NCBI GenBank assembly: GCA_023428515.1
Contig: JAEYXI010000572.1
Coordinates: 1 to 13,426 of the forward strand
Length of the DNA stretch: 13,426 bases
Source: Pseudomonadota bacterium
GTDB taxonomy: Bacteria > Pseudomonadota > Alphaproteobacteria > Rhizobiales > Rhizobiaceae
Direction: 5' to 3'
A program made the translations under genes and the position numbers. This document shows positions 1 to 6,038 of this stretch, in pieces (the first letter of the stretch is position 1; the number at the start of each line of letters is the position of its first letter). The notes beneath the pieces were generated by a model. That model worked only from the letters and a program-made list of their open reading frames with translations. It did no database searches and was not told the origin of the DNA.

Positions 1-376
1 GTGTGTGCCTGAATCAGAAGCTGCCATCGAATGGTTAACAAAACCTAATTCGGTTTGGCAAGTGGAAATCCGTTCTTCAGCCTTCGCATACACCATCTTG
101 AATCTAAAGCTGAATCTCCGCGTGGAAACCTTAACGTGCCGCTTTAACAGCAGTGCGTAAGCCTGCCCGACGAATGTTCTGGATTCCATGCAGATGCGAG
201 ATTGGATTTTTACCCTGCCTTAAGTCCTGACACGTATGATTAACAATGCGCGTAAACGAATGGTTACCGCCGGCGAAATATCTTAGGAATTTGTTTCCTA
301 TCGGCCCGGTGCGGAATCCTCGGCGGCGCGCAGGTTTAGTGGTGAAGGGCGTCAGCGTTTCCGGGAGTTTCGGACT
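1..376. promoter_or_regulatory. Noncoding regulatory region upstream of fliJ, rich in GANTC and TTAA-type motifs
   Basis: No convincing gene lies here; the minus-strand open frame at 131-547 mostly shadows fliJ. Five GANTC sites (CcrM methylation target) are visible at 11-15, 100-104, 112-116, 182-186 and 314-318. CtrA-like half sites occur around 35-48 (TTAA, then CTAA/TAAT), 130-144 (two TTAA with 9 bp between) and 244-268 (TTAA, GTAA, GGTTACC). The 10-mer CGAATGGTTA appears at 28-37 and 257-266. In related rhizobia ctrA is transcribed away from fliJ, so this is probably the shared ctrA/fliJ control region. That is inference, because ctrA is outside the window. The fliJ ribosome binding site is GGGAG at 363-367. 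Confidence 0.5.
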
Positions 377-754
377 ATGAAGGCACGTGAGAACCTCGTT
401 CGGCTGAAGCAGTTTCAGGTGAACGACAAGCGCCGGCAACTGCTGCAACTCGACATGATGATCGCCGAGTTCGAGCGCATGGCCGGCGAACTGGAAGTCC
501 AGATCGCCGCCGAGGAGAAAAAGGCCGGCATCACCGACATCAATCATTTCGCCTATCCGACCTTTGCCAAGGCAGCCCGGCTGCGCCGCGACAATCTGAT
601 GAACTCGCAGCAGGATCTTCTGCAGCAGCGAGCCGCAGCCGAATCATTACTCGCCGAAGCTGAAGCGGAGCTTTCCAAGGCGGAGGCGCTCGAATCCCGC
701 GACGCCAGGAATCGCGAGGCCGAGGAGCCGCTCCGCAGCGCCATGATCGGCTGA
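377..754 (+). CDS. fliJ: Flagellar export protein FliJ
   Basis: A 125-residue, almost entirely helical and highly charged protein, opening MKARENLVRLKQFQVNDKRR and rich in heptad-like Leu/Ala/Glu runs (residues 5-55 and 70-120). This is the typical alphaproteobacterial FliJ form. FliJ is a cytoplasmic coiled-coil chaperone/escort of the flagellar type III export apparatus and works with the FliI ATPase. The ATG has GGGAG 9 bp upstream. Its place next to a PqiA-family gene and sciP matches the ctrA-linked cluster of rhizobia, where fliJ sits apart from the main flagellar operons. The call rests on length, helical composition and this context. FliJ sequences are poorly conserved, so the name is strong but not certain. 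Confidence 0.8.
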   Translation: MKARENLVRLKQFQVNDKRRQLLQLDMMIAEFERMAGELEVQIAAEEKKAGITDINHFAYPTFAKAARLRRDNLMNSQQDLLQQRAAAESLLAEAEAELSKAEALESRDARNREAEEPLRSAMIG

Positions 755-766
755 TCGGCCGATCAG
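751..766. repeat. Perfect 16-bp palindrome over the fliJ stop codon
   Basis: CTGATCGGCCGATCAG reads the same on both strands and contains the fliJ TGA (752-754). It could fold as a 6-bp stem with a GGCC loop. Only a weak pyrimidine-rich stretch follows, so a complete intrinsic terminator is unlikely. It may be an attenuating or RNA-stabilising hairpin between fliJ and the next gene, 56 bp downstream. Confidence 0.5.
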
Positions 767-810
767 GACCTCTCCTTTCGCCGGCCCGCACCTTCGGCTA
801 TGGCTCGGCG

Positions 811-1254
811 ATGCGTCCCATCCTTCCGCTCCTCCTTTTTGCGGCAACGCTTTCGCTAGGCCTCGGCCTGGTCCTGCCGCTCATCCGCATAGACCGCCTG
901 CTCCTCTTCACCGACGAGCCCTCGCTTCTCGCGATCGTTTCGGGACTTTGGGCGGAGGGCGAAATGCTGCTTTCGGCCGTGATCGCCCTGTTCTCTATCG
1001 TCTTTCCCTGCCTGAAGCTCGGCCTGCTGCATGTCGCGGCCTATGGCGGATGGAACATGCACAATGGCGTTCCCGCCTGGCTGCGGGCGCTGTCCAACTG
1101 GTCGATGCTCGATGTCGTGCTGGTGGCGCTGGTGATCTTCGCCACGAAGACCAGCGGTCTCGCGACCGCCCTCAGCCAATCCGGGCTCTGGTTCTTCGCC
1201 GCCTCGGCGGTGCTGACGGCCACGGCTTCGGCACTCGTCAAGCGCGAAGCCTGA
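811..1254 (+). CDS. PqiA-family (paraquat-inducible protein A) inner-membrane protein
   Basis: A 147-residue hydrophobic protein with about four membrane segments (roughly residues 4-25, 50-75, 95-112 and 118-140). The FPCLK motif (65-69) and the SNWSMLD motif (95-101) are characteristic of the PqiA domain. E. coli PqiA and YebS are two-domain membrane partners of MCE-family lipid-transport proteins. This is a single-domain, short version, and no MCE gene is near, so its partner is unknown. It starts 56 bp after fliJ, in the same direction, and may be co-transcribed. The ATG at 811 has no strong Shine-Dalgarno sequence; an ATG at 800 is in another frame. In related genomes a gene of this family commonly sits in the ctrA/sciP neighbourhood. 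Confidence 0.75.
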   Translation: MRPILPLLLFAATLSLGLGLVLPLIRIDRLLLFTDEPSLLAIVSGLWAEGEMLLSAVIALFSIVFPCLKLGLLHVAAYGGWNMHNGVPAWLRALSNWSMLDVVLVALVIFATKTSGLATALSQSGLWFFAASAVLTATASALVKREA

Positions 1255-1322
1255 ACGGCGGCACGAGATAGAAAGGCCGGGCCGAAAAGGCCGGCGCGCA
1301 AGGATTTTCGGGGAGATGGCAA

Positions 1323-1344
1323 CGGCGACCGAAGCGGGTCGCCG
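1323..1344. terminator. Hairpin between convergent pqiA-like gene and sciP
   Basis: CGGCGACC at 1323-1330 pairs perfectly with GGTCGCCG at 1337-1344 around a 6-nt loop, giving an 8-bp GC-rich stem. It lies in the 111-bp gap between two converging genes, where a bidirectional terminator is expected. There is no T-tract on either side, so termination efficiency is uncertain. A weaker GGCC/GGCC stem with a GAAAA loop lies near 1280-1296. Confidence 0.4.
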
Positions 1345-1365
1345 GGCGACTAGCCCTATTCGAGG

Positions 1366-1641
1366 CTAGTGCCTGTACTGCTGGATACGCGTCGTGCGCA
1401 GGCCGGCGAGGCCATATTCATCGATCGAGGCCTGCCAGGACAGGAATTCCTCGGTGGTCAGCTTGTAGCGCTGGCAGGCTTCATCGAGGCTGAGCAAGCC
1501 GCCACGGACGGCCGCCACCACTTCCGCCTTGCGCCGGATCACCCAGCGTCTCGTGTTCGACGGCGGAAGATCCGCAATGGTCAGCGGACTGCCGTCAGGG
1601 CCAATCACATATTTGACGCGCGGTCTAATCAGATCGGTCAT
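1366..1641 (-). CDS. sciP: CtrA inhibitor SciP (DUF1153 small DNA-associated protein)
   Basis: A 91-residue protein starting MTDLIRPRVKYVIGPDGSPL, with the DUF1153 hallmarks: the N-terminal KYVIGPDGSPLTIADLPP segment, then a helix-turn-helix-like part (about 30-75) containing RRKAEVVAAVRGGLLSLDEA and RYKLTTEEFLSWQ. In Caulobacter, SciP (93 residues) binds the master cell-cycle regulator CtrA and blocks activation of CtrA-dependent promoters; it can also contact DNA. A start 12 codons further upstream at 1677 is possible, but the family begins at MTDL/MTE-type residues, so 1641 is preferred. Its upstream region carries a CtrA-like motif and a GANTC site, in line with CtrA control of sciP known in Caulobacter. 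It converges on fliJ/pqiA-like. Confidence 0.88.
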   Translation of the reverse strand: MTDLIRPRVKYVIGPDGSPLTIADLPPSNTRRWVIRRKAEVVAAVRGGLLSLDEACQRYKLTTEEFLSWQASIDEYGLAGLRTTRIQQYRH

Positions 1642-1724
1642 CTTACTCTCTACACAACCACAAACACTACGACGCAATCGCGGTCACAATAACGCCACAG
1701 CTTTAAAAATTGCCTAAGCCTTCC

Positions 1725-1739
1725 CTAATGGGTAAGTAA
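1725..1739 (-). promoter_or_regulatory. Candidate CtrA-binding site upstream of sciP
   Basis: Read on the minus strand, TTAC-N7-TTAG matches 6 of 8 positions of the CtrA consensus TTAA-N7-TTAA with the correct 7-bp spacer. It is about 85 bp upstream of the sciP start. A GANTC site lies next to it at 1747-1751. A 7-bp inverted repeat (TCCCTAA at 1722-1728, TTAGGGA at 1757-1763) surrounds both. The identification is by pattern only. Confidence 0.4.
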
Positions 1740-1839
1740 CGTTCCTGAATCGACCGTTAGGGATTTCGGTTGGATTTGACCAAACACGCCTCTTCGCAGT
1801 GGAAACCGAGTGCGGCGGCGGTTTAGTTGGCCAGCATGG

Positions 1840-1868
1840 CTTGACCTATATTCGCCGCATAGGCATCT
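1840..1868 (+). promoter_or_regulatory. Possible promoter of mnmA
   Basis: CTTGAC at 1840-1845 is a perfect alphaproteobacterial -35. The -10 at the correct 17-bp spacing (GCATCT, 1863-1868) is poor. Transcription would begin about 20 bp before the preferred mnmA ATG at 1897, which argues against the longer open frame starting at 1810. The call is tentative. Confidence 0.3.
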
Positions 1869-1896
1869 GCCCGTCATAGAACGGAACAACAATTCG

Positions 1897-3099
1897 ATGA
1901 ACAGCCTCGACCTTCCCGGAAGGCCCGAAGAAACCCGCGTCGTCGTGGCGATGTCGGGCGGCGTCGATTCGTCCGTTGTCGCCGGCCTCCTGAAGCGCGA
2001 GGGCTACGACGTCATCGGCATGACGCTTCAGCTCTACGATCATGGCGCCGCCGTGCACCGCACCGGCTCATGCTGCGCCGGGCAGGACATCGACGATGCG
2101 CGCCGCGTCGCCGAAACGCTTGGCATCCCGCATTACGTGCTGAATTACGAGGAGCGCTTCCGCAAGGCGGTGATCGATCCTTTCGCGGCGAGCTATGTCG
2201 CCGGCGAGACGCCGATCCCCTGCGTATCCTGCAACCAGACCGTCAAGTTCGCCGATCTTCTGGCCACCGCGCAGGATCTCGGCGCGGACGCGCTCGCCAC
2301 CGGCCACTACATCCGCAGCCGCCCAGGGGCCGGCCCTGATGGCGCCCACCGCGCCCTCTACCGCCCGGTCGACGCCGAGCGCGACCAGAGCTACTTCCTC
2401 TTCGCCACGACACAAGCGCAGATCGACTATCTGCGCTTTCCGCTCGGCGGCATGCCCAAGCCGGCGGTCCGCGCCATGGCCGAGGAGATGGGCCTCACCG
2501 TCGCCGCCAAGGCCGACAGCCAGGACATCTGCTTCGTGCCACAGGGCAAGTATTCCGACATCATCGCCAAGCTGAGGCCCGCTGCGGCCAATCCCGGCGA
2601 TATCGTCCATATCGAGGGCCGCGTGCTCGGCCGCCACGACGGTATACTGCGCTACACGGTCGGCCAGCGCCGCGGCATCGGCATTGCTTCCGGCGAGCCG
2701 CTCTATGTGATCCATCTCGACGCCGAGCGCGCCCGCGTCGTCGTCGGCCCACGCGAGGCGCTCGAGACGCACAAGATCTACCTGCGCGACGTCAACTGGC
2801 TGGGCGACGGCCCGCTTTCGGAGGTCCCCCCGGGGGGCATTGAACTCTACGCAAAGGTCCGCTCGACGCGCCCGCCCCGCCCGGCAATGCTCCACCGCAC
2901 CGGCGATTCGGTGTGGGTCGAACTCGGCCAGGGCGAGTCCGGCATCGCGCCCGGCCAGGCCTGCGTGCTCTACAGCGACGACAACGACGACGCCCGCGTC
3001 TACGGCGGCGGCTTCATCGACCGCTCCGAGCGCGGCAAGGAAGCCGAGGCCATGCTGTCGCGCCTCGCATCGGTGCCCACGCAGATCCCAGCCGAATAG
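1897..3099 (+). CDS. mnmA: tRNA-specific 2-thiouridylase MnmA
   Basis: A 400-residue enzyme that makes the 2-thio group of wobble uridine 34 in tRNA-Lys, -Glu and -Gln. It adenylates U34 and then transfers persulfide sulfur. Visible are the ATP pyrophosphatase P-loop SGGVDSS (residues 20-26), the first catalytic cysteine in PCVSCN (Cys109), the ATGHY motif (134-138), the RDQSYFL segment (162-168), and the second catalytic cysteine in DSQDICFV (Cys212). The C-terminal half is the central and beta-barrel tRNA-binding region (TVGQRRG is recognisable). Length is normal for alphaproteobacterial MnmA. ATG 1897 is chosen because the P-loop then lies about 20 residues from the N terminus, as in the family. 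The 29-codon extension back to 1810 would cover the likely promoter. A DUF1232 gene follows after 8 bp. Confidence 0.95.
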   Translation: MNSLDLPGRPEETRVVVAMSGGVDSSVVAGLLKREGYDVIGMTLQLYDHGAAVHRTGSCCAGQDIDDARRVAETLGIPHYVLNYEERFRKAVIDPFAASYVAGETPIPCVSCNQTVKFADLLATAQDLGADALATGHYIRSRPGAGPDGAHRALYRPVDAERDQSYFLFATTQAQIDYLRFPLGGMPKPAVRAMAEEMGLTVAAKADSQDICFVPQGKYSDIIAKLRPAAANPGDIVHIEGRVLGRHDGILRYTVGQRRGIGIASGEPLYVIHLDAERARVVVGPREALETHKIYLRDVNWLGDGPLSEVPPGGIELYAKVRSTRPPRPAMLHRTGDSVWVELGQGESGIAPGQACVLYSDDNDDARVYGGGFIDRSERGKEAEAMLSRLASVPTQIPAE

Positions 3100-3107
3100 C
3101 GCTAACC

Positions 3108-3488
3108 ATGCTTGCCCGTCTCAAGGACTGGGCACGGACCGTCAAGCGTGACGCAATCGCTTTGTTTCTTGCCGCACGCGATCCACGGACGCCGTGGTAT
3201 GCCAAGGTGATGGCCGGCCTGGTTGCTGCCTATGCGCTGAGCCCTATCGATCTTATTCCGGATTTCATCCCGGTTATCGGCTATCTGGACGACCTCATCA
3301 TCATCCCGCTGGGCATCTGGGTCGTGGTCAGGCTGGTGCCTGCCGGCCTTATGCGCGAGTTCCGCGCGGAAGCTGCGCGGATGGACGCCAGGCCGGTCAG
3401 CCGAGCCGGCGCGCTCATCATCCTCTTCTTGTGGATCGTCTCTGCAGGCCTGCTTCTCTGGTGGTTCTGGCCGAGGCCCGCCACCTAG
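3108..3488 (+). CDS. DUF1232 (YkvA-family) small membrane protein
   Basis: A 126-residue protein. Residues about 34-79 hold the DUF1232 core, with the diagnostic YALSPIDLIPDFIPVIGYLDD stretch followed by a hydrophobic segment. A second membrane helix lies near the C terminus (about 101-121, ending LLLWWFWPRP). The N terminus (LKDWARTVKRD) is amphipathic and basic. Function is unknown for the family. The gene starts 8 bp after the mnmA stop and is probably translated from the same message. The open frame extends back to 2913 inside mnmA, but ATG 3108 matches the family start. The stop is only 3 bp from the end of the opposing oxidoreductase gene. Confidence 0.85.
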   Translation: MLARLKDWARTVKRDAIALFLAARDPRTPWYAKVMAGLVAAYALSPIDLIPDFIPVIGYLDDLIIIPLGIWVVVRLVPAGLMREFRAEAARMDARPVSRAGALIILFLWIVSAGLLLWWFWPRPAT

Positions 3489-3491
3489 CGT

Positions 3492-4445
3492 CTAGACGTG
3501 TACGACGGTGCCCGCGGTCAATATCCGCAAAACCGTGATCGCCTCTTCGCCGCTGGTCCGCGGTGCCTCACGGGTCTGGATGCAATGAATAAAGTGCTCC
3601 AGCTCGCGCGTCAGGGGCATGCCCTGCTCCACCGCCACATAGGACGGTTCGTTTGCCGTGAAAGCCCACTGGCCGCTGTCCTGCCAAACGGCATGGCGGT
3701 AGACGGCAAGTTTCCGCTCCCACGGCTCGACATCGTCGAACACCGCCATCGCCTTGGTGCCGACCACCGTCAGCCTGCGTTCGCGATAAGGGTTGAGACG
3801 CGAGGCGAACAGATGGCTGCGCACGCCGTTCGGGAACCGCATATGCACATGCGCGAAATCGCTGAGACGATCGAGCAGGGCCGCGCCCTCGCCGCGCACC
3901 TCGACAGGCGCGACGCCGGTGATGGCGAGGATCATTGAGAGGTCGTGCGGCGCAAGGTCCCATAGCGCGTCGTTCTCGGTGTGGAACTTGCCGAGCCCCA
4001 GCCGGTGCGAATGGATGTATTTCACTTCGCCGAGTTCGCCGGCGTCGATCAGTTCCTTGAGCTTCTCGAAAGCCGGATGGAAGCGCAGCACATGGCCGAC
4101 CATAAAGATGCGGCCGTTATTCTCGGCCGCCGCGACCGCCCGCTCGCCATCGGCGACGGTCAGTGCGATCGGCTTCTCGACCAGCACGTCCTTGCCGGCT
4201 TCGACCGCGCGCACGGCGGCATCCGCATGAAATTGCGGCGGCAGCGCCATGACGATGGCGTCGACGTCGTCGCGGTCGAACAGCAGGTCCGGATCGATCG
4301 CAAGACAGTCCTGCTCGCTGGCAAAGCCCTCTGCGCGCGCCCGGTTCGCGTCGGAAACGGCATGCAGCGCGCTCAGCGCCTTCAAAGTGCGGATGTGGTT
4401 CGAGCCCCAGTATCCGCATCCAAGGACTGCTATGCGCGGTTTCAT
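3492..4445 (-). CDS. Gfo/Idh/MocA-family NAD(P)-dependent oxidoreductase
   Basis: A 317-residue protein with an N-terminal Rossmann fold: GCGYWG fits GxGxxG at residues 9-14, and the acidic Asp32 suggests NAD(H) preference. The family's catalytic EKP motif is at 90-92 (VEKPIAL). The C-terminal GFO/IDH/MocA domain has the WDLAPHD signature (162-168), with His167 a likely catalytic or substrate-binding residue. Related enzymes oxidise sugars, inositols or UDP-sugars; the GYWGSNHIRTL start and WDLAPHD motif resemble the WlbA/WbpB-type UDP-sugar 3-dehydrogenase branch. No other polysaccharide gene is nearby, so the substrate is not assigned. A GTG one codon upstream (4448) is an alternative start; ATG 4445 is preferred. 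The upstream RBS is weak. Confidence 0.85.
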   Translation of the reverse strand: MKPRIAVLGCGYWGSNHIRTLKALSALHAVSDANRARAEGFASEQDCLAIDPDLLFDRDDVDAIVMALPPQFHADAAVRAVEAGKDVLVEKPIALTVADGERAVAAAENNGRIFMVGHVLRFHPAFEKLKELIDAGELGEVKYIHSHRLGLGKFHTENDALWDLAPHDLSMILAITGVAPVEVRGEGAALLDRLSDFAHVHMRFPNGVRSHLFASRLNPYRERRLTVVGTKAMAVFDDVEPWERKLAVYRHAVWQDSGQWAFTANEPSYVAVEQGMPLTRELEHFIHCIQTREAPRTSGEEAITVLRILTAGTVVHV

Positions 4446-4565
4446 CACGTGTCAGCTCAGGAGATTTGTGACGGACACATAACGGCGCACCGGAGCGAAC
4501 TCAAGCCACGTGTCCTGGATCAGTCCGCTACCCACGGAATCGATGAACCGGTCCAACTCGTTTTT

Positions 4566-4612
4566 CCGGCAATTCCGGGCGAAAGCCGGTTTCCACTTTT
4601 TCTAAAGTTGAC
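4566..4612. repeat. RIME-like rhizobial intergenic repeat
   Basis: The core reads AATTCCGGGCGAAAGCCGG followed by TTTCCACTTTT. It closely resembles the frequent rhizobial intergenic repeats with CGGAAAACCGG-TTCCACTTTTCC cores. CCGGC (4566-4570) and GCCGG (4585-4589) form an inverted pair. The family assignment is from memory of such repeats; copy number in this genome is unknown. Confidence 0.45.
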
Positions 4613-4760
4613 CTGGCGGCAGGTACTGGACGATTGGACGCGAACGGCTCTTCTCGACCCGATAGCCTCGAAAGGGCGGGGAAACAGTCCGTCTTCCTCC
4701 CGGCCGGGATTGCCGGCGCCCCCTCTCCAAAAACAGCCTCGATCCCCGGCTTTTGCGAGC

Positions 4761-4789
4761 TTGACAGTCTCGCCGGTCGAACCTTATAT
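4761..4789 (+). promoter_or_regulatory. Sigma-70 promoter of the tRNA-Met gene
   Basis: TTGACA (4761-4766), preceded by C, is followed after exactly 17 bp by TTATAT (4784-4789), close to the alphaproteobacterial CTTGAC-N17-CTATAT consensus. Transcription should start near 4796, giving a leader of about 50 nt before the tRNA 5' end at 4849. Confidence 0.75.
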
Positions 4790-4848
4790 CCGCGCGACCT
4801 TGGCGCACGCCTCGACAAGCCTTGCGGCTGCCGAAGTCTTGCCTGCCT

Positions 4849-4925
4849 GGCGGAGTAGCTCAGTTGGTTAGAGCAGAGGAATCATAATCCTTGTGTCGGG
4901 GGTTCAAATCCCTCCTCCGCTACCA
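4849..4925 (+). tRNA. tRNA-Met (anticodon CAU), probably elongator
   Basis: A 77-nt complete cloverleaf. The acceptor stem pairs GGCGGAG (4849-4855) with CTCCGCT (4915-4921), with a G-U at the first pair. The D stem is GCTC/GAGC with a GG-containing loop. The anticodon stem is GAGGA/TCCTT around loop ATCATAA, placing anticodon CAT at 4883-4885. The T arm is GGGGG-TTCAAAT-CCCTC. CCA is encoded (4923-4925). A CAU anticodon can belong to elongator Met, initiator Met or lysidine-modified Ile2. The acceptor and D-arm sequence fit elongator Met best, and an initiator would lack the normal first-pair geometry and have GGG/CCC in the anticodon stem. Confidence 0.95.
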
Positions 4926-4979
4926 TCAAGTCCAACACACCTTGATGTTGATCTTGACCACCACGGTCCTCCGCTACCA
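4913..4979 (+). repeat. 13-bp direct repeat of the tRNA 3' end (att-like)
   Basis: TCCTCCGCTACCA, the last 13 bases of the tRNA including CCA (4913-4925), recurs exactly at 4967-4979. The match stops at both borders. The 41 bp between the copies contain a small stem, CATCAAG (4924-4930) with CTTGATG (4941-4947). Integrases of islands and phages duplicate tRNA 3' ends in this way, so this may be an old integration scar. No integrase gene is visible in the window, and a partial tandem duplication is equally possible. Confidence 0.5.
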
Positions 4980-5118
4980 AAATTTCCTAACAAAGCCAAT
5001 TAGTTAGATGAAACCAGCAAGTTTGCGAGCGGTTTTATCTTTCGCCGATTTTTGGCGGCTGTACCTTTTCTGGAGCAGCCTTGATCCCAATTAGGTTTGT
5101 CAACTTTCTCGGCGGTGG

Positions 5119-5892
5119 TTAGGCCAATCCGCCCAATTCACGCGAAAGCTTCGTCGTGTGGCGCTGAGCCACGTCGCGAATACTCGCAAGCTTGTCGAGA
5201 TCGAAGCGGCTGGCCGGACCGGAGATGGCGATGCCGCCAGGCACCTCGCCGCCATTCTCGAAGACGGGTAGTGCCACACAGCGCATGTCGGGCGCGAATT
5301 CGAGATCGTCAAACGCATAGCCGTCGGCGCGGATGCGAGCGAGCGAGCGGCGCAGCTCGTCCGGGTCGGTGATGGTGTTCGGCGCGACTTTCGGCAGGCC
5401 GCCGGCAATCACGGTTTCCGTAGCGCGCATGTCCTGGAAGGCGAGAAGGACCTTGCCGATCGAACTGCAATGGAGAGGCGAGCGGTCGCCGATCTGGAAG
5501 TCGACAGCGACGCGCTGCGTTCCCTTGGCGCGGAAGACCAGCACCGCCGCATCGCGCTCCAGCACGGAATAGTGGACCGTCTCGCCGGTTTCCTCGGAGA
5601 TGGCGCGCAGACAAGCGAGGATGCGGCTTGCGCGCTCGTCCTCGCCGACCAGATGGCGGGCGAGCGAAAGCACCTTGAAGGTGAGGCGATAGTGCTTGGC
5701 GTCGGCGGCCTTCTGCACGTAACCGGACTGAACCAGCGTCATCAGCATGCGGTAGGCGGTGGCGCGGTCGGCCCCGATGCCGGCCGCGACTTCGGCGACC
5801 GTCAACGGCCGCCGCTGCTCCCCGACGAAGTCGAGCACCGAGAGCGCCTTCAGAGCGGTGGCGCTGATGTTGCTGTCCAGGACGTCGTTCAT
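5119..5892 (-). CDS. IclR-family transcriptional regulator
   Basis: A 257-residue protein with an N-terminal winged helix-turn-helix (about 10-70; LTVAEVAAGIGADRATAYRMLMTL gives the recognition region). The C-terminal IclR effector-binding domain (about 75-255) contains HCSSIGKVLLAF and the RRSLARIRADGYAFDDLEF-type segment, then the PVFENGGEVPGGIAISGPASRF core. Length is typical. IclR proteins bind small carbon compounds or their metabolites and repress or activate adjacent catabolic operons. This one is divergent from the aldehyde dehydrogenase/ABC transporter operon, so it most likely controls that operon and itself. The effector is unknown. No clear operator palindrome was found in the intergenic region. 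Confidence 0.9.
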   Translation of the reverse strand: MNDVLDSNISATALKALSVLDFVGEQRRPLTVAEVAAGIGADRATAYRMLMTLVQSGYVQKAADAKHYRLTFKVLSLARHLVGEDERASRILACLRAISEETGETVHYSVLERDAAVLVFRAKGTQRVAVDFQIGDRSPLHCSSIGKVLLAFQDMRATETVIAGGLPKVAPNTITDPDELRRSLARIRADGYAFDDLEFAPDMRCVALPVFENGGEVPGGIAISGPASRFDLDKLASIRDVAQRHTTKLSRELGGLA

Positions 5893-5918
5893 GCAGGTGA
5901 CCTGTGTCGTTCAATATT

Positions 5919-5947
5919 CGTATATAGCCGTGAAAACTCATATTCAA
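5919..5947 (-). promoter_or_regulatory. Candidate promoter of the IclR-family gene
   Basis: Read on the minus strand, TTGAAT (5947-5942) is followed after 17 bp by TATACG (5924-5919). This would start transcription near 5912, about 20 bp before the ATG at 5892. It lies only about 12 bp from the divergent promoter, so one bound regulator could affect both. Prediction is by motif only. Confidence 0.4.
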
Positions 5948-5959
5948 GTTCAGATATCG

Positions 5960-5988
5960 TTGACGTGTTTTTATTTTTGAACTACGCC
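5960..5988 (+). promoter_or_regulatory. Candidate promoter of the aldehyde dehydrogenase/ABC operon
   Basis: TTGACG (5960-5965) is followed after 17 bp by TACGCC (5983-5988). The -35 is good and the -10 weak, as expected for a regulated promoter. The spacer has a T-rich run. The AT-rich surroundings (5905-5985) contrast with the GC-rich genes. GTTCAATATTCG (5909-5920) and GTTCAGATATCG (5948-5959) are similar direct repeats and could be regulator contacts. Confidence 0.4.
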
Positions 5989-6038
5989 TAGAAACAACGG
6001 TGCGTGGCCACGGCTGCGCATCGACGGGAGGATATTTC

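Larger units (their letters stand above)
4446..4848. other. 403-bp noncoding gap between the oxidoreductase gene and the tRNA
   Basis: The open frames here (such as minus 4528-4818) show no recognisable protein features. The segment holds the 5' region of the oxidoreductase gene, a RIME-like repeat (about 4566-4612) and the tRNA promoter (4761-4789). The 8-mer CACGTGTC appears twice (4446-4453, 4507-4514), the first copy touching the oxidoreductase start. No other structure was recognised. Confidence 0.5.

Noticed and set aside
2068..2895. 275-codon minus-strand open frame opposite mnmA
   Set aside because: It lies entirely antisense to a clear MnmA sequence; its composition (runs of Ala, Asp, Val, Gly) is that of a GC-rich shadow frame, and no domain is recognisable.
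4528..4818. 96-codon minus-strand frame in the gap before the tRNA
   Set aside because: It covers the RIME-like repeat and the tRNA promoter, has no RBS support and no recognisable features.
3981..4871. 296-codon plus-strand frame overlapping the oxidoreductase gene and reaching the tRNA
   Set aside because: Half is antisense to the oxidoreductase gene, the rest runs through the repeat, promoter and tRNA; no protein family is visible.
5042..5060. Possible terminator downstream of the IclR gene (CGCC/GGCG with a T-rich loop)
   Set aside because: The stem is only 4 bp and the T-run is in the loop rather than after the stem.
5905..5990. IclR operator palindrome
   Set aside because: The AT-rich region has similar direct repeats and a distant GTTCAA/TTGAAC pair, but no compact inverted repeat of the type bound by IclR proteins could be defended.
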